Origin: Sorangium cellulosum So ce56
Lineage (GTDB): Bacteria; Myxococcota_A; Polyangia; Polyangiales; Polyangiaceae
DNA: 64,000 nt
NCBI RefSeq assembly: GCF_000067165.1
Contig: NC_010162.1
Coordinates: forward strand, 9,059,001-9,123,000
Reading direction: 5' to 3'
The notes beneath the pieces are model-generated. The model did not search any database. It was given only the letters and a program-made list of their open reading frames with translations, and was not told where the DNA came from. This document shows positions 20,632 through 28,460 of the stretch, piece by piece; the stretch's first letter is position 1, and every line of letters starts with the position of its first letter. The position numbers and the translations under genes are program-made.

Positions 20632-21738
20632 ATGGTGTTGCGCCCCGCACGAGGGAGAGCGACGCTGCCCTCCGTGCCTGCTCGGATCCGGCAACAGATC
20701 GCGCGCCACCGCGCAGCGAAGGCGGTGTGGAGCGTCATCGTCAGCCTGGATCGCCACAACGGGCCGCGGGCGGCGAGCGCGATGGCCTTCGACGCGTTCC
20801 TCAGCCTGATCCCGCTCGCCGCCTTCGCCGGCTATGTGCTCAGCCGGGTCCAGCGGTGGTCGGATGTGGTGGTGCGGCCCATCCTGCAGGCGGCGCCCCC
20901 GGACGTCGCGACGCTCGTCTCGGAGGAGCTCATCCGGCTCTCGCAGTCGTCGGCGGTCGCGCCGATCAGCATCACCGGCTTCCTCTGGATCACGTCCTCC
21001 GGGATCTCGACCGCCATGGGCGTGTTCGACACGATCTACAACACGCGCGAGCGCCCCTGGTACGTGCGCAGGGCGATCGCGGCGGCGTGCGTGATGGCCA
21101 GCCTGGCCGTGGTGCCCGTGGTCGCCGGCGTGGGCGTGCTGATCGGCACGCTCTCCGGATCGACCGGCGCCCGCATCGTCGCCTTCGCCCTCCCCGGGGG
21201 CCTCGTCATCTGCATGGTCGCCGCCTTCTTCAGGATCTCGATCCAGCGCCCGAACATCGAGCGACGCCGGATCTTCCCGGGCGCGGTGCTCACGGTGGTG
21301 CTCTGGTCCGCCGTGTCGACCCTCTTCTCGCTCTACGTCGCCACGCTCGGCCGCTACGCCACGTTCTACGGGAGCCTCGCGACCGTCGCGATCTTCCTGT
21401 TCTGGCTGTGGCTCCTGGCGCTCGCGCTGCTCATCGGGGGCGAGCTGAACGCGCGCCTGGAGCGGGAGCGCGCCGGCGTGACGTCGATCCCGCCCCCCGG
21501 CAAGTGGAGCGCGCTCGCGCTCTCCGATCTGCCCGAGCTCTCCGACCTGCCCCAGAGCGTCACGCCGCCGCCCCAGAGCGCCACGCCGCTGCCCCTGAGC
21601 ACCACCCTCCCCCAGGGCGCAACGCTCCCCCGCGGGGTCGCGGCGCGGCTCGGCGACGCCCAGGGCGCGGGCAGCGCGGACGAGGACGAAGCGCGCGGCG
21701 CACCGAGCTCGCCGCGCGAGCACCAAGCCGCCGGGTAG
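20632..21738 (+). CDS. YihY/BrkB-family inner membrane protein
   Basis: A 368-residue integral membrane protein with about six hydrophobic helices between residues 50 and 280. Family hallmarks are the early segment ASAMAFDAFLSLIPLAAFAGY, GFLWITSSGIS, and the late FWLWLLALALLIGGELNARLE. Members were once misannotated as ribonuclease BN; they are now regarded as membrane proteins of uncertain transport or lipid-related function. The C-terminal 80 residues are a Pro/Thr/Ser-rich cytoplasmic tail with repeated LPQSVTPPPQSATPLP-like units. The precise start is uncertain: a GTG at 20632 is used, and later GTG codons are possible. Confidence 0.88.
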   Translation: MVLRPARGRATLPSVPARIRQQIARHRAAKAVWSVIVSLDRHNGPRAASAMAFDAFLSLIPLAAFAGYVLSRVQRWSDVVVRPILQAAPPDVATLVSEELIRLSQSSAVAPISITGFLWITSSGISTAMGVFDTIYNTRERPWYVRRAIAAACVMASLAVVPVVAGVGVLIGTLSGSTGARIVAFALPGGLVICMVAAFFRISIQRPNIERRRIFPGAVLTVVLWSAVSTLFSLYVATLGRYATFYGSLATVAIFLFWLWLLALALLIGGELNARLERERAGVTSIPPPGKWSALALSDLPELSDLPQSVTPPPQSATPLPLSTTLPQGATLPRGVAARLGDAQGAGSADEDEARGAPSSPREHQAAG

Positions 21739-21943
21739 GTCGAGGCGGCGGGAGGCCGACGCCCCCGGCGGCCGCGGGCTGAAGGACGGACGGCCGACGC
21801 CCGGCGGTTCGGCTCGGCACGGGCGGTGAAAGCGCCGTCGCTCGTCCGCCACTCGGCGCTCACTCGGCGCGCATTCGCACGGTGGGTGCGCGCACTTCGC
21901 GCAGGGGCATGTCGAGGGCGGGCGTGAGGGGGAGCAGTCGAGC

Positions 21944-23818
21944 GTGCACGCGCACTACGGAGCGGGGGGTGACGGGGGCGGCGACCGGCGCGCCGCGCCT
22001 TTGCCGGGCGACGCCGGGCTGTACTTTCTGGGGGCGCTGCACGAGCTCGTCGCCGTCGGCCTGCACCGCCCCGCGCTCGAGGCGCTGTGCGCGGGGCAGC
22101 GCGACATCGCGGAGCCGCCCATCGACCGCGCCTACCTGCTCAAGATCCTCGACGAGGAGATCTGCCGGCAGTTCGGGCATCCGCTCCGGCCGCTCATCGA
22201 GCTCGTGCTCAACGCCGCCGACGCGGCCCGCGCGCCGCAGCCCGTCGTCGACGTCGCCGTCACCGATGGGCGCGTCGAGGTCAGCGACGCCGGCGCCGGC
22301 ATGGGGCTCCGGGCAATCCTCTCACGGCTGCTCATCCCGTTCGCGACGGACAAGCGGCCAGGGATCGATCTCGGCCGGTTCGGGGTCGGGTTCTTTTCCG
22401 TGCTCGGGCTGGGGCTCTCGGATCCGGAGAGCTTCAGCCTTCACGTCACCACCGGCGACGGCGTCGAGGGATGGGCGATCCGCGTCGTGGCCTGGCCCAG
22501 CGCGGGCGACGCGGGCAGCGCGCCTGCGAGCGCCTCGGAGGAGCCCGGGCAAGCCCGCGGCCGCGCGTCGCCCGAGCTCACCGCCGCCCTGATGTGCTCG
22601 GTGCGCCGGATCGCGCCGCTGCTCGGGACGCGCGTGCGCGTCACCTCGGCGCTGCTCGAGACGGCCACGGTCCGCGCGTACCTGCGCGACGCGCTCCACT
22701 TCTTCCCCGCGAGCCGCGCCCTCGTGCTGCTCGACGGCGCGGCCGTGAACGACGGCCGGCTGATCTCCGGCGGGCAGCTCATCCAGGAGCGGGTCGCGGT
22801 CGCGCCAGAGCCCCCCGGCGCGGCCGCGCTGGAGGCGCGGACCCACCTCGGCGACGCGCTCCTCGCGCGCTTCCACGTCGGCGGGCGAGGGCTGCTCCCG
22901 AGCATCTCGGCGGCCACCTTCCATGCCGGGGTCAAGGTCGACGCCTGCCTCGCCCTCGCCGAGCTCGCGCTCATCGATTTCCCGGCCGCCGTCGAGCTGA
23001 CCGAGGGGCGGGACGCGCTCAAGATCGGGCCGGAGTTCACCGCGGTCGCGACGGCCTTCTACCGGCGCCTCATCGAGCTCGCGGCGGCGAGCGGCGAGGG
23101 CCGGCGCACGCGCGACAGGCTCGCCGAGATGGCCGCCCAGATCAGCGCGCTCATGCTGCAATCCGCGGGCTGGGACGAGGTCGCCCTCGATCTCGCGCGC
23201 GCCCTGCTCGGCCCCGGGCGCTGCATGGTGACCCCCGAGCGGCGCGAGGCGCTGCTCGGGTTCCTCGGGCCGAGCGTGGCCGAGCGGCTGTTCGTGCCGG
23301 AGAGCTTCTGGGCGGAGCGCGAGTGGCAGCCGCACCTGCCCGGCGAGCGCGAGCTGCTCGAGGACGAGCTCGAGATCGACGCGCCGGAGACGCTCTCGGC
23401 CCTGGCGCGGCGCCGCGGCGACCTCTCGGGGCTGCCGCAGCTCGTCGCGCGGGCGACGAGCCCGCACACGACGATGGTCGCCCTCTGCCGGAGCCGGCTC
23501 CAGCCGGACCGCGGCGCCGGCGCGGCGGCGCGCCGGGCGCCGGGCGCGCCGCCGCTCCCCGACGCGCCGGGGCGGCGGCCGGCGGGGCCGCTGCCGTGCC
23601 TCGGCACGCGCCGGCTCCTGCTCATCCGCGACGACAGCGCGGCGGTGCGGCGCCCCTCGGGCTGGAGCGACTGGTACGCGTTGCGGGCCGCCTTCGACCG
23701 GGCCTCCGGGGTGCGCGAGGCCGATCTCGAGCGCGATCTCATCGTCGGCGAACCCGTGGACGGGGCGGCCTTCGCGGCGCCCGGGCCCGGCGAAAGGACG
23801 TCTGGAGGCGAGCCATGA
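21944..23818 (+). CDS. GHKL (Hsp90-type) ATPase-domain protein A
   Basis: A 624-residue protein with an N-terminal GHKL ATP-binding fold. It has the N-box ELVLNAADAARA (about residue 86), the Mg/ATP motif VSDAGAGMG (about 113), an ATP lid with LLIPFATDKRPG, and GRFGVGFFSVLGLG (about 144), the Hsp90-type second Gly-rich motif. The rest is helical or mixed and does not match the Hsp90 middle or C-terminal domains in any motif I can see. Its stop overlaps the ATG of a second GHKL gene, so the two products are probably made together and may form a heterodimer. The GTG start follows a GGGGGAG site at somewhat long spacing. Biological role unknown. Confidence 0.8.
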   Translation: MHAHYGAGGDGGGDRRAAPLPGDAGLYFLGALHELVAVGLHRPALEALCAGQRDIAEPPIDRAYLLKILDEEICRQFGHPLRPLIELVLNAADAARAPQPVVDVAVTDGRVEVSDAGAGMGLRAILSRLLIPFATDKRPGIDLGRFGVGFFSVLGLGLSDPESFSLHVTTGDGVEGWAIRVVAWPSAGDAGSAPASASEEPGQARGRASPELTAALMCSVRRIAPLLGTRVRVTSALLETATVRAYLRDALHFFPASRALVLLDGAAVNDGRLISGGQLIQERVAVAPEPPGAAALEARTHLGDALLARFHVGGRGLLPSISAATFHAGVKVDACLALAELALIDFPAAVELTEGRDALKIGPEFTAVATAFYRRLIELAAASGEGRRTRDRLAEMAAQISALMLQSAGWDEVALDLARALLGPGRCMVTPERREALLGFLGPSVAERLFVPESFWAEREWQPHLPGERELLEDELEIDAPETLSALARRRGDLSGLPQLVARATSPHTTMVALCRSRLQPDRGAGAAARRAPGAPPLPDAPGRRPAGPLPCLGTRRLLLIRDDSAAVRRPSGWSDWYALRAAFDRASGVREADLERDLIVGEPVDGAAFAAPGPGERTSGGEP

Positions 23819-26088
23819 CCCAGATCTCGTACGGGCTTTTCTCGGAGCTCTTGCTCGTGCGGATCCACGGGCGCGCCGAGGCCTACCTGCAGGCGAGCAG
23901 CGCGGAGCGCCTCGCGCTCGTCGCCGCCTGCCGCGGCGAGGCGACGGTGCCCGACCTCGCGCAGCGCATCCTCTCCCGCACCATCTACGCGCAGGCGTCG
24001 TCGCGGATCGGCCCGCTCCGCGAGCTGCTCCAGAACGCGCTCGACGCGTCGCCGCCGGGCGCCCGCATCGACGTCCGCTCGTCCGAGGACGGGCGCGAGA
24101 TCTCGGTCACCGATCAAGGCCGCGGCATGAGCCGGACCGAGCTCCTCGCCGACCTGCTCGTGCCCTTCCGGAGCGGCAAGGCGGGCGAGCCCGACGTGAT
24201 CGGCGAGCACGGGATCGGCTTCTTCTCCGTGCTCGAGATCGCGCCGTGGATCGAGGTGGTCACGGCGACGCCCTCGGGCGGGCACCGGCTGCTCGTCGCG
24301 CCGCTCGGCGGGGGGCCGCCCTACGAGGACTTCTCGTGGACGCTCCTGTCCCTGCCCCGCCCCCCGCCCGCGCCGTACGCGGACGGCGGCCGCGCGGGCG
24401 CCCCTGCGCGCCGTGTCGACGAGCGCGCCTCCGAGCCGCCCCGCCGCCCGACGACGGGCACCTCGGTGAGGCTGTCGCTCGCGCAGCCGATCTCGCGGCC
24501 CGCGCTCGCCGCGGAGGTCACCGCGGCGGTGGGGCTCGTCGACGCGACCGTCGCGCGGATCTACGTGGACGGCGCGCTCGTCAACACGGCGCGCGGGCGC
24601 CTCCGCCGCGCCGCGGAGGTGCCGCTCCGGCTCCCGCCGTCGGGCGAGCTCTGCGGCGCGGTCGAGCTGTTCGTGGGCCGGGGCGACGGCATCGAGCCGC
24701 AGCTCACGATCACCCAGAAGGGGCTCACGGTGGCGACGCGGATCGATCCGTTCCCTGGCCCCGAGCTCGGGCTTCACCGCGAGCTGGCGCGGGCGATCAC
24801 GGCGGCGGGCTTCGGCCTGGTCGCGGAGCTGCCGCTCGGCGTGCCGCTCAACAAGGGCCGCTCGGCGGTCGCGGCGACCGCGTCCACGGCGGTCGAGGCG
24901 GCGCTCGTCGCGGCGTTCGAGCGGTTCGTCCTGCGCGACGCCCTGTACGACCGCGAGCTCCTGCGCGCGGTCGATCACCGCCTCTCCTCGGTCCTCGACC
25001 GGCTCCTCCACGCGGCGCTGCTCGGCGAGAGCATCACGATCGCGTCCGCGCAGGCGGTGGACGAGCTCGATCCGGTCGCGCGCACCCCCACGGTGGCTGC
25101 GCCCGAGCAGGTCATCCGCTTCGCGAGCGGGCTGCTCGACGCGCCCCTCTTCCGGTCGATCGTCGCCGACACCGGCCAGCGGCCCTCGGGCGCGGCGCTC
25201 TCCCCGCTCGGCCAGGTCCACTACCGGAGCGCGCCGCTGACGCTGCGCGAGCTGCTCCAGGCGCACCGGACCGGCGCGCTCCGCCCCCTCGAGGCCGCGC
25301 CGTCGCTGTCGTCGAGCCAGGTCCGCAGCACCGCCCGCTGGCCGCTCGGCGCCTCCGGTCCGGGGCCGGAGGCCGCCGTGGGGCGGGAGGCCGCCGGCGT
25401 GCGGCCCGGGGATCTCGTGTACCTCGCGCTCGACGAGCCGCTCGCGCAGGCGTTCTGGCGGCGCCTCGCGAGCGAGGGCGCGGCGTCGCAGCCCCTCCAG
25501 GCCGCCGCCGGGGCGCCTCCGCGGGCGCCGAGCGCCGCGCCGTGCCCGATGCCCCGCACCTCGCGCGAGGCGCTCCTCAAGACCGCGATCGACGTGCCCG
25601 GCGTCCGCGCCGTGACCGCGGCCATGACGATCATCGAGCGGCTCGATGCGGCGATCTCCGAGTCCGCGGACCTCCCGGCGTCGCCGATCTGGGTGCACCA
25701 GGACCTCTACGGCCCCGACGAGATGGCGCACACCGACGGGAGCGGGATCAGCGTGAACCTCGCGTCGACGCGGGTGCGGGCGCTGCTCACCGCGGTGCTC
25801 CTGCGCGACGACGCGGTCGCCTTCACGGCGCTGGCGGATCTCCTGCTCCACGAGAAGACGCACGTCTCGCTGGCGAGCTACGTCCCGCGCCCGACGGCCG
25901 AGCACGGCACGAGCTTCTACCGCCGCAAGGACTGGATGCGCCGCCGCCTGCTCGCGGCGATCGCGAGCGGCGCCGTCGCCGACCCGATGCGCTGGCTCGC
26001 GGTGGCGCGGCGGGGGCTCGCGAGCGCGGCGCTGCCGGCGCCGTCGGAGCTCTCGCAGGCGTTCCTGGCGGCGGCCGCGGCCGCGTGA
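23815..26088 (+). CDS. GHKL (Hsp90-type) ATPase with C-terminal zincin-like HExxH motif, protein B
   Basis: A 757-residue protein starting in an ATGA overlap with protein A. The N-terminal GHKL fold has the N-box LRELLQNALDAS (about residue 68), VTDQGRGMS (about 98) and GEHGIGFFSVLEI (about 131). The middle region resembles a transducer domain (LTITQKGLTVATRIDPFPG; NKGRSAVAATAS). The C-terminal 100 residues hold LLHEKTHVSLASY with His679-Glu680-His683 and a downstream EHGTSFYRRK with His697, spaced like the third zinc ligand in SprT-like metalloproteases (HExxH...HGxxF). Metal binding and proteolysis are predicted, not shown. A GHKL ATPase joined to a zincin is unusual. Confidence 0.8.
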   Translation: MTQISYGLFSELLLVRIHGRAEAYLQASSAERLALVAACRGEATVPDLAQRILSRTIYAQASSRIGPLRELLQNALDASPPGARIDVRSSEDGREISVTDQGRGMSRTELLADLLVPFRSGKAGEPDVIGEHGIGFFSVLEIAPWIEVVTATPSGGHRLLVAPLGGGPPYEDFSWTLLSLPRPPPAPYADGGRAGAPARRVDERASEPPRRPTTGTSVRLSLAQPISRPALAAEVTAAVGLVDATVARIYVDGALVNTARGRLRRAAEVPLRLPPSGELCGAVELFVGRGDGIEPQLTITQKGLTVATRIDPFPGPELGLHRELARAITAAGFGLVAELPLGVPLNKGRSAVAATASTAVEAALVAAFERFVLRDALYDRELLRAVDHRLSSVLDRLLHAALLGESITIASAQAVDELDPVARTPTVAAPEQVIRFASGLLDAPLFRSIVADTGQRPSGAALSPLGQVHYRSAPLTLRELLQAHRTGALRPLEAAPSLSSSQVRSTARWPLGASGPGPEAAVGREAAGVRPGDLVYLALDEPLAQAFWRRLASEGAASQPLQAAAGAPPRAPSAAPCPMPRTSREALLKTAIDVPGVRAVTAAMTIIERLDAAISESADLPASPIWVHQDLYGPDEMAHTDGSGISVNLASTRVRALLTAVLLRDDAVAFTALADLLLHEKTHVSLASYVPRPTAEHGTSFYRRKDWMRRRLLAAIASGAVADPMRWLAVARRGLASAALPAPSELSQAFLAAAAAA

Positions 26089-26152
26089 GGCGCGCCCGGC
26101 GCCGCCGGGGAGCGGCGCGCGAGGCCACCGTGGCGGCTGCGTTCAGCTCAAC

Positions 26153-26379
26153 CCGGAGGCTGTCCGGAGCCGCCGGGCAGCGTTGAAGCTCAAACCGGAG
26201 GCTGTCCGGAGCCGCCGGGCAGCGTTGAAGCTCAAACCGGAGGCTGTCCGGAGCCGCCGGGCAGAGTTGAAGCTCAAACCGGAGGCTGTCCGGAGCCGCC
26301 GGGCAGAGTTGAAACTCAACCCGGAGGCTGTCCGGAGCCGCCGGGCAGAGTCGAAACCCAAACCGGAGGCTGTCCGGAG
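26153..26379. repeat. 42-bp tandem repeat array (five units plus a partial sixth)
   Basis: Five units of exactly 42 bases start at 26153, 26195, 26237, 26279 and 26321. A sixth is broken off at 26379. Each begins CCGGAGGCTGTCCGG, which can form a short hairpin, and ends with a TTGAAGCTCAAA-type stretch; units differ by a few substitutions. Because 42 is divisible by three, both strands stay open for over 200 bases, but codon content is repetitive and no real protein is likely. A 47-bp exact copy of the last part reappears at 30230-30276. Confidence 0.95.
26328..26374. repeat. Left 47-bp direct repeat of the inserted segment
   Basis: It is identical over all 47 bases to 30230-30276. It lies at the end of the 42-bp array, spanning the tail of unit five and the start of unit six, and includes the variant bases (TCGAAACCCAAA) found only in unit five. 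Confidence 0.9.
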
Positions 26380-26561
26380 GTAGTGTCTGCAATTGCAGCC
26401 TTGAAAGGGTGAGTGTCCTGCACCCGAAGATGTCGTGTCTGCAATGACGTTATCTGTTGTGACCTCGTGATCCGCCCGTAGATTCGGCGCAAGGAAGTGC
26501 AGCCCGCGTCGGCGCCAACCGACCGGGCTGCGTGGCCGAACCCCGAACCACGAGGTCCGAC

Positions 26562-26900
26562 ATGCTCACACTTATCCAGCAGCCCGACGGGCTGCAAGGC
26601 GAAGGTGCGCCCGCGCGCCAACGTCGCCCCCGATCCCCTGCGCTTCGCCTGACCGACGTGGAGCGCATGCGGCTCCGCGCTGCCCTCCGCAACCTGCGCG
26701 CGCTCTACGGCACCTGGGCTTGCTTGGCCGAGGTGATGGGCGTCAGCGCCGGGAGCATCCAGCAGCTCGCCAGCGGCAACGGCGGCTCGCACTCGATGGC
26801 CTTGCGCGCAGCGAAGGCCGCCGGGGTGACGCTCGACCAGATCCTCGGCCGGCCCGCCGTAGCGGGCAGGTGCCCCGCGTGCGGACGGGGTGCTCCATGA
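26562..26900 (+). CDS. Small helix-turn-helix protein
   Basis: A 112-residue protein. The ATG at 26562 follows a GAGG at good spacing; an upstream in-frame GTG lacks a ribosome site. Residues about 40-100 look like an XRE-type HTH (MRLRAALRNLRALYGTWACL, then AEVMGVSAGSIQQLASGNGG) and it ends in a Cys pair (CPACGRG) that could bind zinc. Such proteins occur in phage and integrated-element modules. Its TGA overlaps the ATG of the sigma-like gene, so it is the first gene of a three-gene coupled operon. Confidence 0.75.
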   Translation: MLTLIQQPDGLQGEGAPARQRRPRSPALRLTDVERMRLRAALRNLRALYGTWACLAEVMGVSAGSIQQLASGNGGSHSMALRAAKAAGVTLDQILGRPAVAGRCPACGRGAP

Positions 26901-27445
26901 ACCCGTGGGGCCCGTACGACGGCCCCGCTCGCGTCCTGACCATCGCCGAGATCGCCGCGCAGGAGCCGCACATCCGCAGCGCCCTGCGCGGTCTCGGCGT
27001 GCCCGCCGTCGACATCGACGACGTGTGCCAGGACGTCGTGCTCGGGGCATGGATCAGCGCGCAGGCCGGTCGCTACAGACCCGACCACGCGCGCGAACCC
27101 CTGGACGCGCTCAAGCGCTGGTTGTTCGGCGTGTGCCGGTTCCACTGTACGCACTACCACGAGCGCGCCTTCCGACGCCGTGAGGTGTCGGTCGCCGACC
27201 CCTGGGCCGCCACGGGGGAAGAGCGCGTCGACCCTGGGCACGTCGGCGAGCGCATCGACGCGGGCAAGGCGCTCATGGCGATCGCCGCGATGCCCATCTG
27301 GGCTCGCGAGGTGCTCGTCCTGGCCGCGCTCGGGCACGGCGGCACGGAGATCGCCAAGCTGCTTCGCATCCCGCTCGGCACGGCGGGCAGTCGCCTGCGG
27401 CTCGCACGGGCCAGGCTCAAGCGGAAGTTGCGGAGGCGCCGATGA
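26897..27445 (+). CDS. Sigma-70-family (ECF-like) RNA polymerase sigma factor
   Basis: A 182-residue protein with the two ECF sigma regions. Region 2 is at about residues 20-90 (VDIDDVCQDVVLGAWISAQ; RWLFGVCRFHCTHYHER). Region 4 is at about 130-175 (MPIWAREVLVLAALGHGGTE, then IAKLLRIPLGTAGSRLRLAR). No anti-sigma factor with a membrane span is next to it; instead it lies between a small HTH gene and an 81-residue gene, overlapping each by four bases. It may act as a module-specific activator. The acidic Asp-Asp before CQDVV is the expected region 2 start. Confidence 0.85.
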   Translation: MNPWGPYDGPARVLTIAEIAAQEPHIRSALRGLGVPAVDIDDVCQDVVLGAWISAQAGRYRPDHAREPLDALKRWLFGVCRFHCTHYHERAFRRREVSVADPWAATGEERVDPGHVGERIDAGKALMAIAAMPIWAREVLVLAALGHGGTEIAKLLRIPLGTAGSRLRLARARLKRKLRRRR

Positions 27446-27687
27446 GCAGCCCCGACTTCAAGAAGCGCGTCCTGACCGACGAGGACCTCGCCCTCATCGC
27501 CAGCGAGATCCCCGCGCTGGCCGACCTCCGCGGCGTGCGCCCCTGGAACCGCGACAAGCTCTGGGCCGACGTGCTCGACGCTCTCATCGAGGCCAGAACC
27601 AAGGACCAGCGCGCAGCGGCACAGCAGGCACTCGGCGCCATCCAGGCACTCGGCGCCCTCGACCGGTTCTTCGTCCGGCACGAGTAG
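27442..27687 (+). CDS. Small hypothetical protein (81 aa) of the HTH-sigma cassette
   Basis: An 81-residue, largely helical and charged protein whose ATG overlaps the sigma gene stop. It starts MSSPDFKKRVLTDEDLALIAS and has a Gln/Ala-rich helix (DQRAAAQQALGAIQALGALD). I do not recognise it. Position and size would suit a sigma-associated regulator, such as a soluble anti-sigma or co-activator, but there is no motif to prove it. Confidence 0.65.
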   Translation: MSSPDFKKRVLTDEDLALIASEIPALADLRGVRPWNRDKLWADVLDALIEARTKDQRAAAQQALGAIQALGALDRFFVRHE

Positions 27688-27957
27688 TGGCCCAGGGTCG
27701 CTCGTTCGATCCAAGCGTGCCCACCTGTCCGGATCTTCCCACTTTTCCCATCAAAATCGGCCAGATCGGTCAGTAGAACCCGCTTGACCGCTCGCCAAAA
27801 TGACGGTGTCGTCCAGAAGCGAAAGGCCGGGTCTGACCACCCGGCCTCTCTGGACCGATCCGTCGGGCGGACCGGGAACGGCTCTCACCGTACTGAGGGC
27901 ATGGTGCCCTATCCCGTTCCGCTCGTCAAGCGGTCCAGCTATCCGCGGGAGGTACGC

Positions 27958-28347
27958 ATGGCGAGCGAACGCAATATGGGGATACTGATGTATATCGCGT
28001 TGGCGGAGAAGGGGACGCCGACAGTGTTGAGTGTGCTCGTTGGCGGCGCAATCGTCACAGGGACGACCATTTCGGCCGGCGAACATCTCAAGCTCGACCA
28101 CAATGCAATGAATCCGGAGGGGCTACCTGTGCCGATAGCTGGAGTTCCCGTGGAAGAAATGGCGGAGCGTGTCAGAGAGATCGGCCGCGGGAAGGATTTT
28201 GCCGAGCTGCTGACGATGAATCCGCAGTGTCTACATATGCGGGACGTTCGCATCCGCATGGGGCAAACCGTTCTCACGGCACCGATCTGGTCGACCATGA
28301 TCGCTGCCATTCAGGGCTACTTCCCTGGTGAGCTGTCTGCGGCATAG
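27958..28347 (+). CDS. Orphan hypothetical protein in inserted segment
   Basis: A 129-residue protein starting at an ATG with a clear GGGAGG site seven bases upstream. The N-terminal half is beta-rich and hydrophobic (MGILMYIALAEKGTPTVLSV, then LVGGAIVTGTTISAGEHLK). The rest is helical with a terminal PIWSTMIAAIQGYFPGEL. The pattern of a repeated beta-hairpin around GGxIVTGTxxS is faintly like the gas-vesicle accessory protein GvpU, but I would not assign it. Base composition is closer to even than in surrounding genes, pointing to transfer. Confidence 0.65.
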   Translation: MASERNMGILMYIALAEKGTPTVLSVLVGGAIVTGTTISAGEHLKLDHNAMNPEGLPVPIAGVPVEEMAERVREIGRGKDFAELLTMNPQCLHMRDVRIRMGQTVLTAPIWSTMIAAIQGYFPGELSAA

Positions 28348-28449
28348 GGCGCGCGCAGCGGCAGCGGCAGCGGCGCGCGAGCTAGCAGGCTGATAATACA
28401 GCGCAAAGACGTCCTCGGGGGAAACGTTGTTCATGTCGGTCTGCCGCAT
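28231..28449 (-). CDS. Possible short ORF coupled to the transposase
   Basis: The sequence after the transposase stop (TAA, then AGGAGAG and ATG eleven bases on) gives an excellent ribosome site and start for a 72-residue ORF on the same strand. It begins MRQTDMNNVSPEDVFALYY, has an Ala-rich run, then becomes Arg-rich and runs antisense into the orphan gene. The beginning looks coding; the second half may be a truncated end caused by insertion. Listed as doubtful. Confidence 0.3.
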   Translation of the reverse strand: MRQTDMNNVSPEDVFALYYQPASSRAAAAAAARALCRRQLTREVALNGSDHGRPDRCRENGLPHADANVPHM

Positions 28450-28460
28450 AAGACTCTCCT

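Larger units (their letters stand above)
26089..26561. other. Gene-free region with 42-bp repeat array
   Basis: There is no gene between the GHKL pair and the HTH cassette. The left 290 bases contain the 42-bp array. The right 180 bases have lower GC and carry an 11-base direct repeat GTGTCTGCAAT (26383-26393 and 26435-26445), possibly part of the promoter or operator of the cassette. Confidence 0.7.

Noticed and set aside
20086..21852. N-terminal extension of the radical SAM frame to 1593 residues
   Set aside because: The extra sequence is low-complexity Arg/Pro, overlaps the YihY gene on the other strand, and family proteins begin at the ATG at 20085.
26153..26379. CRISPR array
   Set aside because: Units are contiguous 42-mers without distinct spacers and no cas genes are present.
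26143..26383. ORFs on both strands across the 42-bp array
   Set aside because: The unit length is a multiple of three, so frames stay open automatically; the repeated peptides have no ribosome site or known counterpart.
28348..28460. Terminal inverted repeat of the IS1-like element
   Set aside because: I compared sequences on either side of the transposase and found no convincing matching ends, so IS borders were not annotated.
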